The position numbers and the translations under genes were made by a program. A stretch of DNA of 64,000 nt from Colwellia polaris (GTDB lineage: Bacteria > Pseudomonadota > Gammaproteobacteria > Enterobacterales > Alteromonadaceae), in contig NZ_NBOE01000003.1 of the NCBI RefSeq assembly GCF_002104515.1, positions 248,001 through 312,000 on the forward strand, in the 5' to 3' direction. Within the stretch, counting starts at the first letter, position 1; the number at the start of each line of letters is the position of its first letter. Below the pieces are notes generated by a model. That model was not told where the DNA came from and searched no databases. It was given only the letters and a program-made list of their open reading frames with translations. This document shows positions 29,496-38,325 of the stretch, piece by piece.

Positions 29496-30131
29496 CTATA
29501 GAGAGTGATTTACCGATATAGGTGCGCCAACACCAGCAGCTACATAAGGGATCACATTTTTGATCACATCTGATATTTGTAATTCACGTTCGAAATCACT
29601 TTTTGCAATGTCGATTAAGGCATCACTTGATGACATAGTGAAAACTACAGTACCCATAGTAAAGTGCAATCGCCAAAACATTTCTTCAGCACCAAGTGCT
29701 GGGTAAGCTTTTTGAACAGCAATAACAAAGTTATCAATTACACCTGGGTATTGAGTAGTTAAAAACCAGCGTAAAAAGCCTTGGCTATCAGTATAACCTC
29801 GCCCAAGTAACTGTAAAAAATTACTAGTGCCATTATTTTTAAACTCATTTAGTGATAATAAGGGTTCAATAAAAGCAGAGAACACTTCAATTAAACTGGG
29901 TGAATCTTGCTCGCACACTGCAATTAAAGCCAACTCTAAACGTGGAGATAGCTCATTCATGTAACGTGACATAACAGCTTTAATCAATTCTTTTTTCGAA
30001 CCAAAGTGATAATTAACCGCAGCTAAGTTAACTTCAGCTTGACTGGTAATTTCACGCAGAGAAGTGCCATTAAAACCTTTATCTGCAAACAGACTCTCTG
30101 CTGCATCTAGTATTTTATTCTTCGTACTCAT
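29496..30131 (-). CDS. psrA: PsrA-like TetR-family regulator
   Basis: The 211-residue protein has a TetR DNA-binding domain at residues 1-50 (ILDAAESLFADKGFNGTSLREITSQAEVNLAAVNYHFGSKKELI). It resembles PsrA of Pseudomonas along its full length, including FLQLLGRGY...QGFLRWF, the EEMFWRLHF segment and the C-terminal IPYVAAGV. PsrA represses fatty-acid beta-oxidation genes and is released by long-chain fatty acids. A dyad of the PsrA type (AAAC-N4-GTTT) lies upstream, which fits autoregulation. FadR in the same window would be a second fatty-acid regulator. The assignment is from memory of family sequences. Confidence 0.75.
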   Translation of the reverse strand: MSTKNKILDAAESLFADKGFNGTSLREITSQAEVNLAAVNYHFGSKKELIKAVMSRYMNELSPRLELALIAVCEQDSPSLIEVFSAFIEPLLSLNEFKNNGTSNFLQLLGRGYTDSQGFLRWFLTTQYPGVIDNFVIAVQKAYPALGAEEMFWRLHFTMGTVVFTMSSSDALIDIAKSDFERELQISDVIKNVIPYVAAGVGAPISVNHSL

Positions 30132-30180
30132 AAATAAATAGCGCCGTAACTCTGGTTAAATAAACAATTAATACAGGCAG

Positions 30181-30198
30181 TTTAAACAAGCGTTTAAA
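30181..30198. promoter_or_regulatory. PsrA-type operator
   Basis: TTTAAAC-AAGC-GTTTAAA is a perfect 7-bp dyad with a 4-bp centre, 50 bases upstream of the psrA-like start. It fits the known PsrA pattern of AAAC and GTTT separated by four bases. Confidence 0.6.
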
Positions 30199-30465
30199 AT
30201 AACGCAACTCAGAATAAAGACCTGATAAAATTAAAGGTGAATAAAGCATTAAAAATTTAAATGAAACATAATGAATTTACAAAATGTTACTCGCCCAATG
30301 ATAAAATATAAGTAACAATATTGAGTGCATTAATAAAAATAAATTATTTTCATGAATTTTATTTTGTTTAGCCCGCACTTGCCCTATTTATAGTACTTGA
30401 GCCATAAAATGATTACAAAGTTTTACACAAATAACACAGTAAAAAACACCTGAAATCGCTATTAT

Positions 30466-30566
30466 ATTTTGGCGTTCTACGAAGAACTTTGTGAAACGCA
30501 AATTTCATACTTTCCCTAGTATATTTATATAACGGCTCAGCACCCCTTTCGCTGAGCTTTTTTTTG
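30466..30566 (+). ncRNA. possible small RNA ending in an orphan terminator
   Basis: A strong terminator (30535-30566) lies on plus with no plus-strand gene upstream for about 3.8 kb. A TATTAT at 30460-30465 could be a -10, although the -35 is poor. The start is a guess and the sequence is not one I recognise. Confidence 0.35.
30535..30566 (+). terminator. orphan Rho-independent terminator
   Basis: GCTCAGC/GCTGAGC with a 9-nt loop is followed by about nine T residues. No protein gene on plus precedes it. Confidence 0.85.
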
Positions 30567-30721
30567 CCTAAAATTTAGCATCGGTTAAATTTAGCCCATT
30601 AAAATTGCCAAAAAAGCAATTCTGTTGCCAATATACTCATCTCAATTTACACTAGCTATGATCTTATATTAAGTTGACTAATGCGCGAAAAAATCGCTAA
30701 CAAATAACAAAATGGATACTT

Positions 30722-32566
30722 ATGAAACCAACGTTTAAATTAACCGCCGCAGCACTTATCGTTGCCACAAGTCTTAGTGCTTGCAATGGCGACAAAACAA
30801 CAAATAATGACGTTAAGCCTGTCAGCAAAGCCAACACGGCATTAACGGTTCAAGATGTTGATACATTTTTAACTGCTACCGAGAAAGAGCTAGTACAACT
30901 CAATATTGAAGGTAGTCGTGCTGCCTGGATAAATTCTAACTTTATTACAGATGATACATCTGCACTTGCCGCAATTGCCGACCAAAAATCAACAGAAGCC
31001 GGTGTTAGGTTTGCCATGCAGGCCGCTAAGTTTGACACGGTTGATGTAAGCGCCGACCAACGACGTAAGCTAAATATTCTAAAGCAAAGTTTAGTAATGC
31101 CCGCGCCTCAAGATCCGGCTAAATCAGCCGAGTTAGCAAAAATTGGTGCTGAATTAAATAGCATGTATGGTAAAGGAAACTACACCACTGAATCAGGTGA
31201 AACCCTGAGTTTAGGCCAAATGACGGCTAAAATGGCAAGCTCACGTAATTACGATGAATTACTAGAAATGTGGCAAGGATGGCGCACCATTAGCCCTGAC
31301 ATGAAACCATTATATATACGCCAAGCAGAACTTGCTAACGAAGGTGCCCAAGGTTTAGGTTATGCAGATTTAGGCGCTATGTGGCGCTCTAACTACGATA
31401 TGTCGGCAGATGAGTTTGCCAAAGAACTTGACCGTTTATGGGGACAAGTTAAACCTTTGTACGATGATTTACATTGTTATGTACGCACAGAATTAGGTAA
31501 AACTTATGGTGAAGATAAAGTGCCACAAGATCAACCAATTCCTGCGCATTTACTGGGCAATATGTGGGCACAATCTTGGGGGAATATCTACGACGTTGTT
31601 GCGCCAGAGAATGCTGATCCTGGTTACGATCTTACTAAACAATTAGCCGCCAATAATTACGATGAAATTAAAATGGTTAAAGGGGCAGAAACGTTTTTCA
31701 CTTCACTTGGTTTTGAAGCTCTACCAGAAACATTTTGGCAGCGTTCTCTATTTACTAAGCCAGCAGACAGAGATGTTGTTTGTCACGCATCGGCTTGGGA
31801 TTTAGATGCTAAAGACGATATACGTATAAAAATGTGTATTCAAAAAACTGGCGAAGATTTTTCTGTTATTCATCACGAATTAGGTCATAACTTTTATCAA
31901 CGTGCATACCAAAACCAACCGGTTTATTATCAAAACAGTGCTAACGATGGTTTCCACGAAGCCATTGGCGACACTATAGCGCTATCGGTAACACCTAAGT
32001 ACTTAAAAGAAATTGGCCTAATTGATACTATTCCAGACGAATCTAAAGACATTGGCTTACTGATGAAAATGGCGTTAGATAAAGTGGCCTTTATACCTTT
32101 TGGTTTAATGGTAGATCAATGGCGTTGGAAGGTTTACTCGGGCGAAGTAACGCCTGAAAACTATAATACTGCTTGGTGGGAGCTACGTGAAAAATACCAA
32201 GGCGTTAGAGCGCCTATTGATCGCGAATCAAATGCCTTCGATCCTGGTGCTAAGTATCATGTACCCGGCGGCGTACCTTATTCGCGCTACTTCTTAGCAC
32301 ATATTCAACAATTTGAATTTCATCGTGCATTATGTGAAATTTCAGGTAACACAGATCCTATTCATCGTTGTTCTATTTATAACAACAAAGATGCCGGTAC
32401 TGCTTTAAACAAAGTACTTGAAATGGGCTCAAGCCAGCCATGGCAAGAAGCCTATAAAGTGCTAACAGGTAGTGAACAAATGGATGCAACCGCTATTCTT
32501 GACTATTTCGCGCCATTACAAACTTGGTTGAAAGAGAAAAACCAAGGTAAACAGTGTGGTTTTTAA
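30722..32566 (+). CDS. M2 family peptidyl-dipeptidase (ACE-like) lipoprotein
   Basis: M2 enzymes are zinc peptidyl-dipeptidases related to angiotensin-converting enzyme; bacterial members cut dipeptides from peptide C-termini. The 614-residue protein starts with a lipoprotein signal (lipobox LSAC, Cys at about residue 21), so it is probably membrane-anchored in the periplasm. The zinc motif HHELGHNFY is near residue 384, with the third ligand in GFHEAIGD about 25 residues later. The C-terminal segment GGVPYSRYFLAHIQQFEFH is typical of ACE. A clear terminator follows. Bacterial substrate is unknown; peptide nutrition is likely. Confidence 0.93.
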   Translation: MKPTFKLTAAALIVATSLSACNGDKTTNNDVKPVSKANTALTVQDVDTFLTATEKELVQLNIEGSRAAWINSNFITDDTSALAAIADQKSTEAGVRFAMQAAKFDTVDVSADQRRKLNILKQSLVMPAPQDPAKSAELAKIGAELNSMYGKGNYTTESGETLSLGQMTAKMASSRNYDELLEMWQGWRTISPDMKPLYIRQAELANEGAQGLGYADLGAMWRSNYDMSADEFAKELDRLWGQVKPLYDDLHCYVRTELGKTYGEDKVPQDQPIPAHLLGNMWAQSWGNIYDVVAPENADPGYDLTKQLAANNYDEIKMVKGAETFFTSLGFEALPETFWQRSLFTKPADRDVVCHASAWDLDAKDDIRIKMCIQKTGEDFSVIHHELGHNFYQRAYQNQPVYYQNSANDGFHEAIGDTIALSVTPKYLKEIGLIDTIPDESKDIGLLMKMALDKVAFIPFGLMVDQWRWKVYSGEVTPENYNTAWWELREKYQGVRAPIDRESNAFDPGAKYHVPGGVPYSRYFLAHIQQFEFHRALCEISGNTDPIHRCSIYNNKDAGTALNKVLEMGSSQPWQEAYKVLTGSEQMDATAILDYFAPLQTWLKEKNQGKQCGF

Positions 32567-32584
32567 TCTTTAGCTAATGCGAAT

Positions 32585-32621
32585 AAAAAGCCGTTACATC
32601 TTATGATTTAACGGCTTTTTT
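32585..32621 (+). terminator. M2 peptidase terminator
   Basis: AAAAAGCCGTTA pairs with TAACGGCTTTTT, giving a 12-bp stem with a terminal T-run. Confidence 0.9.
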
Positions 32622-32673
32622 AAACTTAAAAAATAATGAAGACAACCTTCAACATTTTCAAAGCGAAACGAAT

Positions 32674-33723
32674 TTATTCAAACGTATGGTGGCGCGTTAC
32701 GCTAAAGCGATTAAGAAAATGGTGCATAATATAAATAGCACACAAGCTCAAAACAATGGCTACAGATACTGAAGAAAAACGGTATAGCGCACTGTATATT
32801 AAGTCTTGTCCTGGTCCTAACGATTGCCCAAATAAAATTCCAAAGGTCGTTAACACGCCAAATCCTATACCTGGTGCACCGCCCCCTAAGATATGAAAGC
32901 GAGAAAATACAAAAGACAATATCCATAAAATAACAACTGGAAATAATAAAAAATCGCTATGATTATATAAAAATAATTGCGATAAAAGCGCGGCATTACA
33001 ACCTATTAATGTGCCAATAGCGCGTTGCCAACCAGCCATGCCAGCTGCCTTCCAGCATAAAGAAAACAAAATTAACACTGATGCGGCTTGCGCTGAAATA
33101 GAATCTTTTAAATCCAGCACCTGAAAAACAACAAAAGAAAGCGTAGCAACAGTCGCACAAAGTAACACTTCATGGCGAATACTCTCTTTTGCTTTAGTGG
33201 GCATTTTAGGCAGTATTCGTGCGCTAACATCAGGGAATATAGCATGCATGGTAGCGGCAATAATCACGGTGATAAAAATGGCCAGACCATTACTTAAAAT
33301 AATCGGATAAATAGTGCTGTTTTGATCAATATAGCTAGAAAAATTCAATTGTATCGATAAGCTAACAACGCCTAACGCACCAAATAAAAATGCACTGCCA
33401 TTGCTCATTTTATGAAATAAAAAACAAAATGCACCAAAGGTAAATAATGTCATTACTACCGGTAAATGAGAAAATAGTCCTTGAATTATCAGTACCATAA
33501 AGGCACTAAACCCCGCTGAAGCAATGAATTGTCGAATAATGCTGCGGTTTAGCGTCGGCATCATACCTAAAAGCAGCATAGGGTAAACGGTAAAAAATAT
33601 ACCATTAGGCCAATTCATCAGTTTACTTAAGGTAAAACCAATGGTGCAGCCTCCCGCAATTCGCAACGCTTGTCGCAAACCATTAGCATTTAACTCTGGC
33701 GCACCACTTTTAATTTGACTCAT
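32674..33723 (-). CDS. DUF2955 family inner-membrane protein, FUSC-like efflux component
   Basis: From the ATG at 33723 (MSQIKSGAPELNANG) the protein has 349 residues and about nine hydrophobic segments in two blocks (residues 15-150 and 190-330). This is the layout of DUF2955/FUSC proteins related to AaeB. The long frame to 33795 would overlap the upstream gene by 62 bases, so I prefer the shorter start, ten bases after the membrane-fusion gene. With the HlyD-like protein and MarR regulator it forms an AaeAB/EmrAB-like export unit. Substrate is unknown, perhaps aromatic acids or other small toxins. Confidence 0.82.
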   Translation of the reverse strand: MSQIKSGAPELNANGLRQALRIAGGCTIGFTLSKLMNWPNGIFFTVYPMLLLGMMPTLNRSIIRQFIASAGFSAFMVLIIQGLFSHLPVVMTLFTFGAFCFLFHKMSNGSAFLFGALGVVSLSIQLNFSSYIDQNSTIYPIILSNGLAIFITVIIAATMHAIFPDVSARILPKMPTKAKESIRHEVLLCATVATLSFVVFQVLDLKDSISAQAASVLILFSLCWKAAGMAGWQRAIGTLIGCNAALLSQLFLYNHSDFLLFPVVILWILSFVFSRFHILGGGAPGIGFGVLTTFGILFGQSLGPGQDLIYSALYRFSSVSVAIVLSLCAIYIMHHFLNRFSVTRHHTFE

Positions 33724-33733
33724 AATGCCCTTA

Positions 33734-34798
33734 TTAATAAATGTAATGTAACCAGCTAATAAGCCTAATTTGTGCAGCGCCAAACCATTGCCCAAAACTT
33801 GATTCAGGTAATAATTGCACCGTTGCTCGCGAGCCGCTTGGCATATTTGAGATCATTTCTTCATTATCTAATAATTTAAGGTGAATTCGTTGACGTTGTG
33901 CATCGCGTACCCAACGGTTACTGGTTTCTGTGGTACTTAACATACCATTCGCACTAAGTTGGCCATCGCTAACACCGGCTTCAAAAGTCAATATTTTAGC
34001 TTCGTACACTTCGCCTGGTCGACTATCAAAAACCACTCTAGCTAAGCCGCCGGCTTTCATATTCATTAGTGACTTTTCTCTAAAATCAGCCACTAAGTCG
34101 GCCTTTTTTGCCACAATGGCCAGTAAAGGTTTACCTGCTACTGCATAAGCACCATCGAGTAATTGTAAATTAGTTACTACCCCATCGCTTAACGAACGAA
34201 CTTGCGTATAAGATAAGTTTAGCTCAGCTTGAGCAAGTGTATTAGCGGCATGTCTGATTGCTAAGTTATGTTCACCTAACTCACCACGCGCTAAAACTGC
34301 TTCAACTAATTGTGCAGTTAATGCTGTTTCATTGGCTTTACTGGCCTCGAAATCAGCTCGAATAGTTTCAAGTGACTGTTCAGATATTGAGTTGTTTTTA
34401 TAAAGCTTTTCCCCTCTATCTTTTAACAATTGTTGCTCATGCTGTTTAGCTTTTGCAGCGCTAACGTTCGCTTCAATCGCTTTAACATTAGTATCTAAAC
34501 GTTTATTCTGAAGCTTGGCATCATCAAGCATTAACTGTGCTTGCTCAAGTGCTAAGGTATATGGGCCTTGGTCTATGTTAAATAGTACGTCGCCAGCTTT
34601 TACCCTTTGGTTATTACTAACCAACACTTTAGTTACCCGCCCGTTAATTTGTGGTGATATTTGCACTACCGGGTGATAAACCCGTGCTTGTGGTGTTACT
34701 GGCAAGTAAATATCGGCGACTAAATAATAAATAAATACGATCACAAACCCTATGAGGGAAAATCTTACATAACGTGTGAACTTTTCATCTGGTGTCAT
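33734..34798 (-). CDS. HlyD/EmrA-type membrane fusion protein
   Basis: This 354-residue periplasmic adaptor has one N-terminal membrane helix (residues 13-30, FSLIGFVIVFIYYLVADIYL). A lipoyl half-motif (PQINGRVTKVLVSNNQRVKAGDVLFNID) follows, then a coiled-coil hairpin of about 100 residues, the second lipoyl half (VRSLSDGVVTNLQLLDGAYAVAGKPLL) and a beta-barrel domain. Its start overlaps the MarR stop by four bases (ATGA), showing translational coupling. It should bridge the DUF2955 membrane protein and an outer-membrane channel. Confidence 0.92.
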   Translation of the reverse strand: MTPDEKFTRYVRFSLIGFVIVFIYYLVADIYLPVTPQARVYHPVVQISPQINGRVTKVLVSNNQRVKAGDVLFNIDQGPYTLALEQAQLMLDDAKLQNKRLDTNVKAIEANVSAAKAKQHEQQLLKDRGEKLYKNNSISEQSLETIRADFEASKANETALTAQLVEAVLARGELGEHNLAIRHAANTLAQAELNLSYTQVRSLSDGVVTNLQLLDGAYAVAGKPLLAIVAKKADLVADFREKSLMNMKAGGLARVVFDSRPGEVYEAKILTFEAGVSDGQLSANGMLSTTETSNRWVRDAQRQRIHLKLLDNEEMISNMPSGSRATVQLLPESSFGQWFGAAQIRLISWLHYIY

Positions 34799-35280
34799 TT
34801 ACTTACCTTATTTACGAGATTATTTTCAATAAAGCTTTGAGCATTATTTTCCATTTTGATTAAGCCCTGTGCCATTTCATCTAATTGAGTATCAGTAAAC
34901 CCCTGATAGAGTTGGCTTTTAACTTCAGCTATTTTTTCTTTCAGTGTATGCAATATTTTGCGACCTTGCGCAGTAAAATAAATATTCTTACTGCGTTTAT
35001 CATGTTCGTCAACACAACGGGTAATAAGTAACTGCGCTTCTAATTGCTTTAATGTACGAGTAAGTGAAGGCATTTCTATTCCTAGACTTTGAGCTAATTG
35101 ATGCTGTGTAACGCCTTCTTTTAGCATATGAATATGTATTAAAGCTGTCCAGCGAGATTGTGTTAAACCTAGCGGCTCAACAGCAATTGTGACTACATCT
35201 CGACATAGACGATGTACACGGCCCATATTACCGCACAGTGTTAAATTAAGAGATTCATAATAAGGAACTTGTTTGGTCAT
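34795..35280 (-). CDS. MarR-family repressor of the export operon
   Basis: The 161-residue protein has the MarR winged helix: HQLAQSLGIEMPSLTRTLKQLEAQLLITRCVDEHDKRSKNIYFTAQGRKIL (about residues 60-115), with the DKRS wing. Helices at both ends form the dimer interface. It is the first gene of the operon and has a near-perfect AGGAGG ribosome site. Two near-identical palindromic boxes flank its -10, which supports autoregulation. The ligand is unknown. It resembles SlyA/EmrR-type regulators. Confidence 0.92.
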   Translation of the reverse strand: MTKQVPYYESLNLTLCGNMGRVHRLCRDVVTIAVEPLGLTQSRWTALIHIHMLKEGVTQHQLAQSLGIEMPSLTRTLKQLEAQLLITRCVDEHDKRSKNIYFTAQGRKILHTLKEKIAEVKSQLYQGFTDTQLDEMAQGLIKMENNAQSFIENNLVNKVSK

Positions 35281-35293
35281 AACCCCCTCCTAC

Positions 35294-35348
35294 TACTTAG
35301 CCTGCTAACTAAAATGCAAAATTATAACATTAGTTAGCACGCTAAGTA
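35294..35348 (-). promoter_or_regulatory. marR operon promoter with two MarR boxes
   Basis: Box A (35294-35311, TACTTAGCCTGCTAACTA) and box B (35331-35348, TAGTTAGCACGCTAAGTA) are inverted copies matching 17 of 18 bases; each is itself a dyad (TTAGC-N2-GCTAA). On minus, TATAAT (35322-35327) follows box B, with TTTACT as -35 at 18 bp. Bound repressor would cover the promoter. Confidence 0.8.
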
Positions 35349-35554
35349 AATTCAGGCTTAATAGCCTAAAGATTTAACCACAAACACGATGAGTATTAAT
35401 TTTTGTACTAAATAATGGCGTATTTCACAGTAACCAATATGGATTTATTTCATAACCAACTGTATTTTATAAACTTTAAATTTTGGCGTTATCTTTGCTA
35501 TTATTTATTACATAAACATTAATACAAAATAAAATATAAATAATGGAGTGGAAC

Positions 35555-36214
35555 ATGTCAGTAATTCTGGAAGACCGACCAATTGAACAAGTACGCGAAG
35601 AAACAATCGATCAGTTAATATTTAACTATAGTCACGGTGTTATTTCAGCAGAAGCGTTTGAACGTCGTTTAGATGACGCGATGAACAGCAATAAGCACCA
35701 AGAAATTATTGCTCTCGTTGCTGACTTAACCTTAAAAGCTGACACACAATATAATGATAATAAAGTACACCAATTTACCCCTAGCTATAGTAATGCAGAA
35801 AGTGATGAAAATTTAAGTCTGAGAAATATTTTAGGTAACCTTGAACGCAGTGGCCAATGGAATGTACCAAAAACTATCATCATACATAGTATATTAGGCG
35901 AAGCAGTACTCGACTTTACTGACGCTATTTTTCAGCATCAACATGTAACAATTAAATTAAATTGCATATTAGGCAGTAACAAAATTTACGTACCTGAAAA
36001 TATTAATGTTGTTTGTAAGTCTTTTGGTGTTATTAGTGATATTGAGAATAAAGCTCCTTCAATGGCAAATAAGCAAGCGCCTGTAATTACTATTGAGGGT
36101 AATGTGGTTTTAGGATCATTAACTATTGCGGTTAAAAGAACCATTAAAGAAAAATTTATCGCCTTTGCTAATAACATGAAAGCCGCTTTTGATAATGAAA
36201 ACAAGCTGTTTTAA
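35555..36214 (+). CDS. LiaF-like/DUF1707-type protein
   Basis: I start this at the ATG at 35555 (MSVILEDRPIEQ), about 219 residues, because GGAG lies just upstream inside a longer frame. The first 60 residues resemble the DUF1707/SHOCT-like helical domain (IDQLIFNYSHGVISAEAFERRLDDAM). The last 100 residues resemble the beta-solenoid C-terminal domain of LiaF (cell-wall-active antibiotic response proteins): ILGEAVLDFTDA..., then ITIEGNVVLGSLTIAVKR. No membrane segment is seen, so it is probably cytoplasmic. Role is unknown; envelope-stress sensing is a family-level guess. Confidence 0.65.
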   Translation: MSVILEDRPIEQVREETIDQLIFNYSHGVISAEAFERRLDDAMNSNKHQEIIALVADLTLKADTQYNDNKVHQFTPSYSNAESDENLSLRNILGNLERSGQWNVPKTIIIHSILGEAVLDFTDAIFQHQHVTIKLNCILGSNKIYVPENINVVCKSFGVISDIENKAPSMANKQAPVITIEGNVVLGSLTIAVKRTIKEKFIAFANNMKAAFDNENKLF

Positions 36215-36359
36215 TAAGGAAGTAACCATCTAATTTTCTATAAGCAACTTAACAGCACTTTAATAAGAGTAAACGTTAAATTAAAACATAAATTAAAACA
36301 TAAACTAAACCATTAACCTTTACTCTTATTTGTACAATCTTACTGTTAACCTAAAGCGG

Positions 36360-37580
36360 TTATAGCAAACCAAACGCTGACATTAAGCTACGTCCGCCTA
36401 ATATTAAGGTAACAAAAATAACAGCTGCAGCTGCAATATTTTGCCAAACATTATTTTTATGTTCCCCTAATACCTTAGTGTTCATTATCCATAACAAAAA
36501 GATACTGACTAAGGGTAAAAGAATACCATTCGCTACCTGAGCAAACCAAATAACTGACACGGGCTTAAAACCTATACTGCTGATAACGACACCCATAATT
36601 AAAATAATCATCCAAGTCAGTTTAAAGCCAAAAGCATTCAGGTTTTTATCTAAATTCAAAATGCCACTAAGGGCGAAAGCGGCTGCTAAAGGCGCAGTAA
36701 TTGCTGAAGATATACCTGCTGCGAATAAACCTAAACCAAGAAATATGCTTGCTGAATCACCAAATAAAGGTTGTAGAGCCGGCGCTATATCTGCTGCACT
36801 TTGCAAGCTTATCTGTTTACCGAAGAATGCTGAAGCAGCTGTTGAGAGTACCGCAACTGAAATTAACGCACCAAGCGGAATGGAAATAAATAGGTCTTTT
36901 CTTGCAGTTGATATATCGTCAATTGAATGCCATTTTTGACTAGCAGTAGAAGCATGTAAAAATAAGTTATAAGGGACTACGGTGGTACCAATCAGCGCGA
37001 TTACAGTTAACGTTGCGCCATTGGGTAGTTCAAAAGCAGCAAAGCTCGTTATTAATTCATGCCATTTGGGTTCACTCAAAAAGAAAGTGACTAGAAAAGC
37101 AACACTCATTAAGCCAACTAAAACAATTAATGCTCGCTCAATAATCTTATAACTACCTGTACTTAATAAATAAAAAGCTATTAATCCAATAATAATAGGA
37201 AATAAGTAGTGTGCATTATTAACTTCCCAGCCTAGCTGCCCCACAACACTGACTAAACCTAAACTTGCACCTGAAATATTGCCACTTTGATAAGCGCCAT
37301 TACCCACAACAATAGCACTAACTACAAGCATTAAAACCAAGGCTTTAATTACGGGTTGTTTAATCGCATGGCGAATGTTTTCGCCTAAACCTTGCTGGCT
37401 AACAATACCTAATCTTGCCGCCATCTCTTGTAAAACGATAGTCGCCACCATTGCAAATAACAAGGCCCAAACCAATGAAAGACCATAGTTAGCGCCAGCC
37501 ATAGATGCAGTGATTATGGTACCTGGTCCAATAAACGCTGCTGTGACTAAAAATGCAGGCCCTATTTTTGGAAACCTCAT
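36360..37580 (-). CDS. divergent Nramp (SLC11) family metal transporter
   Basis: The 406-residue protein has about eleven membrane segments with Nramp-type helix order and the family-like NLFLHAS after the sixth helix. The first helix reads AAFIGPGTIITAS, where the canonical DPGN metal motif is replaced by GPGT (residues 18-21). In the sixth helix the canonical MPHN is VPYN. Both the metal-binding Asp/Asn and the Met are therefore missing. It is likely to be a Nramp-related carrier with changed ion choice rather than a normal MntH. It is divergent from a MarR gene. Confidence 0.85.
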   Translation of the reverse strand: MRFPKIGPAFLVTAAFIGPGTIITASMAGANYGLSLVWALLFAMVATIVLQEMAARLGIVSQQGLGENIRHAIKQPVIKALVLMLVVSAIVVGNGAYQSGNISGASLGLVSVVGQLGWEVNNAHYLFPIIIGLIAFYLLSTGSYKIIERALIVLVGLMSVAFLVTFFLSEPKWHELITSFAAFELPNGATLTVIALIGTTVVPYNLFLHASTASQKWHSIDDISTARKDLFISIPLGALISVAVLSTAASAFFGKQISLQSAADIAPALQPLFGDSASIFLGLGLFAAGISSAITAPLAAAFALSGILNLDKNLNAFGFKLTWMIILIMGVVISSIGFKPVSVIWFAQVANGILLPLVSIFLLWIMNTKVLGEHKNNVWQNIAAAAVIFVTLILGGRSLMSAFGLL

Positions 37581-37821
37581 ATTTACCTACCCTTTTATTA
37601 TTTTTATATTTTGACTCAATTTACAAATACCGCAAAAATAAAACGAATTTATTCACTTGTTTCTTTTATTGCTAAACAACTAAATTTCAAGAAAAAGCAA
37701 TGATATTAGTATCTCACCTATCGTAAGCGTATTTACAATAGCGCTTAAATATACATTTACCCTAGTCGCATCTGGTAATTTTGATTAAACTACCACAATT
37801 AACTCATATAAGCCTATTGTT

Positions 37822-38325
37822 ATGGAAAAACATCAAGAACTATTAATCGCTTTAAGAAAAGTAATCCGCGCGATTGATTTGCATTCTAAACACCTTAATA
37901 AAACATCTGGCTTAACCAGCCCGCAATTATTAATTATGTTAGAGCTTGATAAAGCCTCTGGTATTAACTCAAGCCAAGTAGCGAAAAACGTTAACTTAAG
38001 TGCTGCAACAGTGACTAATATTCTTGATAGGCTAGAAAACAAAAGCTTAATTTCAAGAGTACGTGACACACAAGATAAGCGTAAAGTAGGTTTATTTTTA
38101 ACTAACGACGGTAAAGCATTATTATTGAGTGCGCCACAAGCACTGCAAGAACACTTTATTAATAAGTTCTCTAGCTTAGCCCAGTGGGAACAATCACAAT
38201 TACTTTCTTCAATGGAACGATTGTCTGAAATGATGAATGCGGATGAAATAGATGCCGCACCACTTTTAGAATTACAAGCAATGAGCGCCAGCAGTATAAT
38301 TAAAGCTGACGCCCCTAAAGGTTAA
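37822..38325 (+). CDS. MarR-family transcriptional regulator
   Basis: The 167-residue protein has a MarR winged helix: LTSPQLLIMLELDKASGINSSQVAKNVNLSAATVTNILDRLENKSLISRVRDTQDKRKVGLFLTNDGKALL (residues 30-102), including DKRK in the wing. It ends in convergent overlap (4 bases, TTAA) with the BCCT transporter gene and is divergent from the Nramp gene. MarR proteins such as EctR and CosR control compatible-solute genes, so control of the BCCT gene is possible, but this is inference from position only. Confidence 0.9.
   Translation: MEKHQELLIALRKVIRAIDLHSKHLNKTSGLTSPQLLIMLELDKASGINSSQVAKNVNLSAATVTNILDRLENKSLISRVRDTQDKRKVGLFLTNDGKALLLSAPQALQEHFINKFSSLAQWEQSQLLSSMERLSEMMNADEIDAAPLLELQAMSASSIIKADAPKG

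Larger units (their letters stand above)
30132..30721. other. intergenic region between the psrA-like and M2 peptidase genes
   Basis: This 590-base AT-rich gap contains the PsrA-type box at 30181, a possible small RNA ending in an orphan terminator at 30535-30566, and the M2 peptidase promoter. No protein frame is convincing. Confidence 0.5.

Noticed and set aside
30722-32566. Thermolysin-like or M4 peptidase assignment for the HExxH protein
   Set aside because: Third-ligand spacing and the C-terminal ACE segment fit M2 and not M4.
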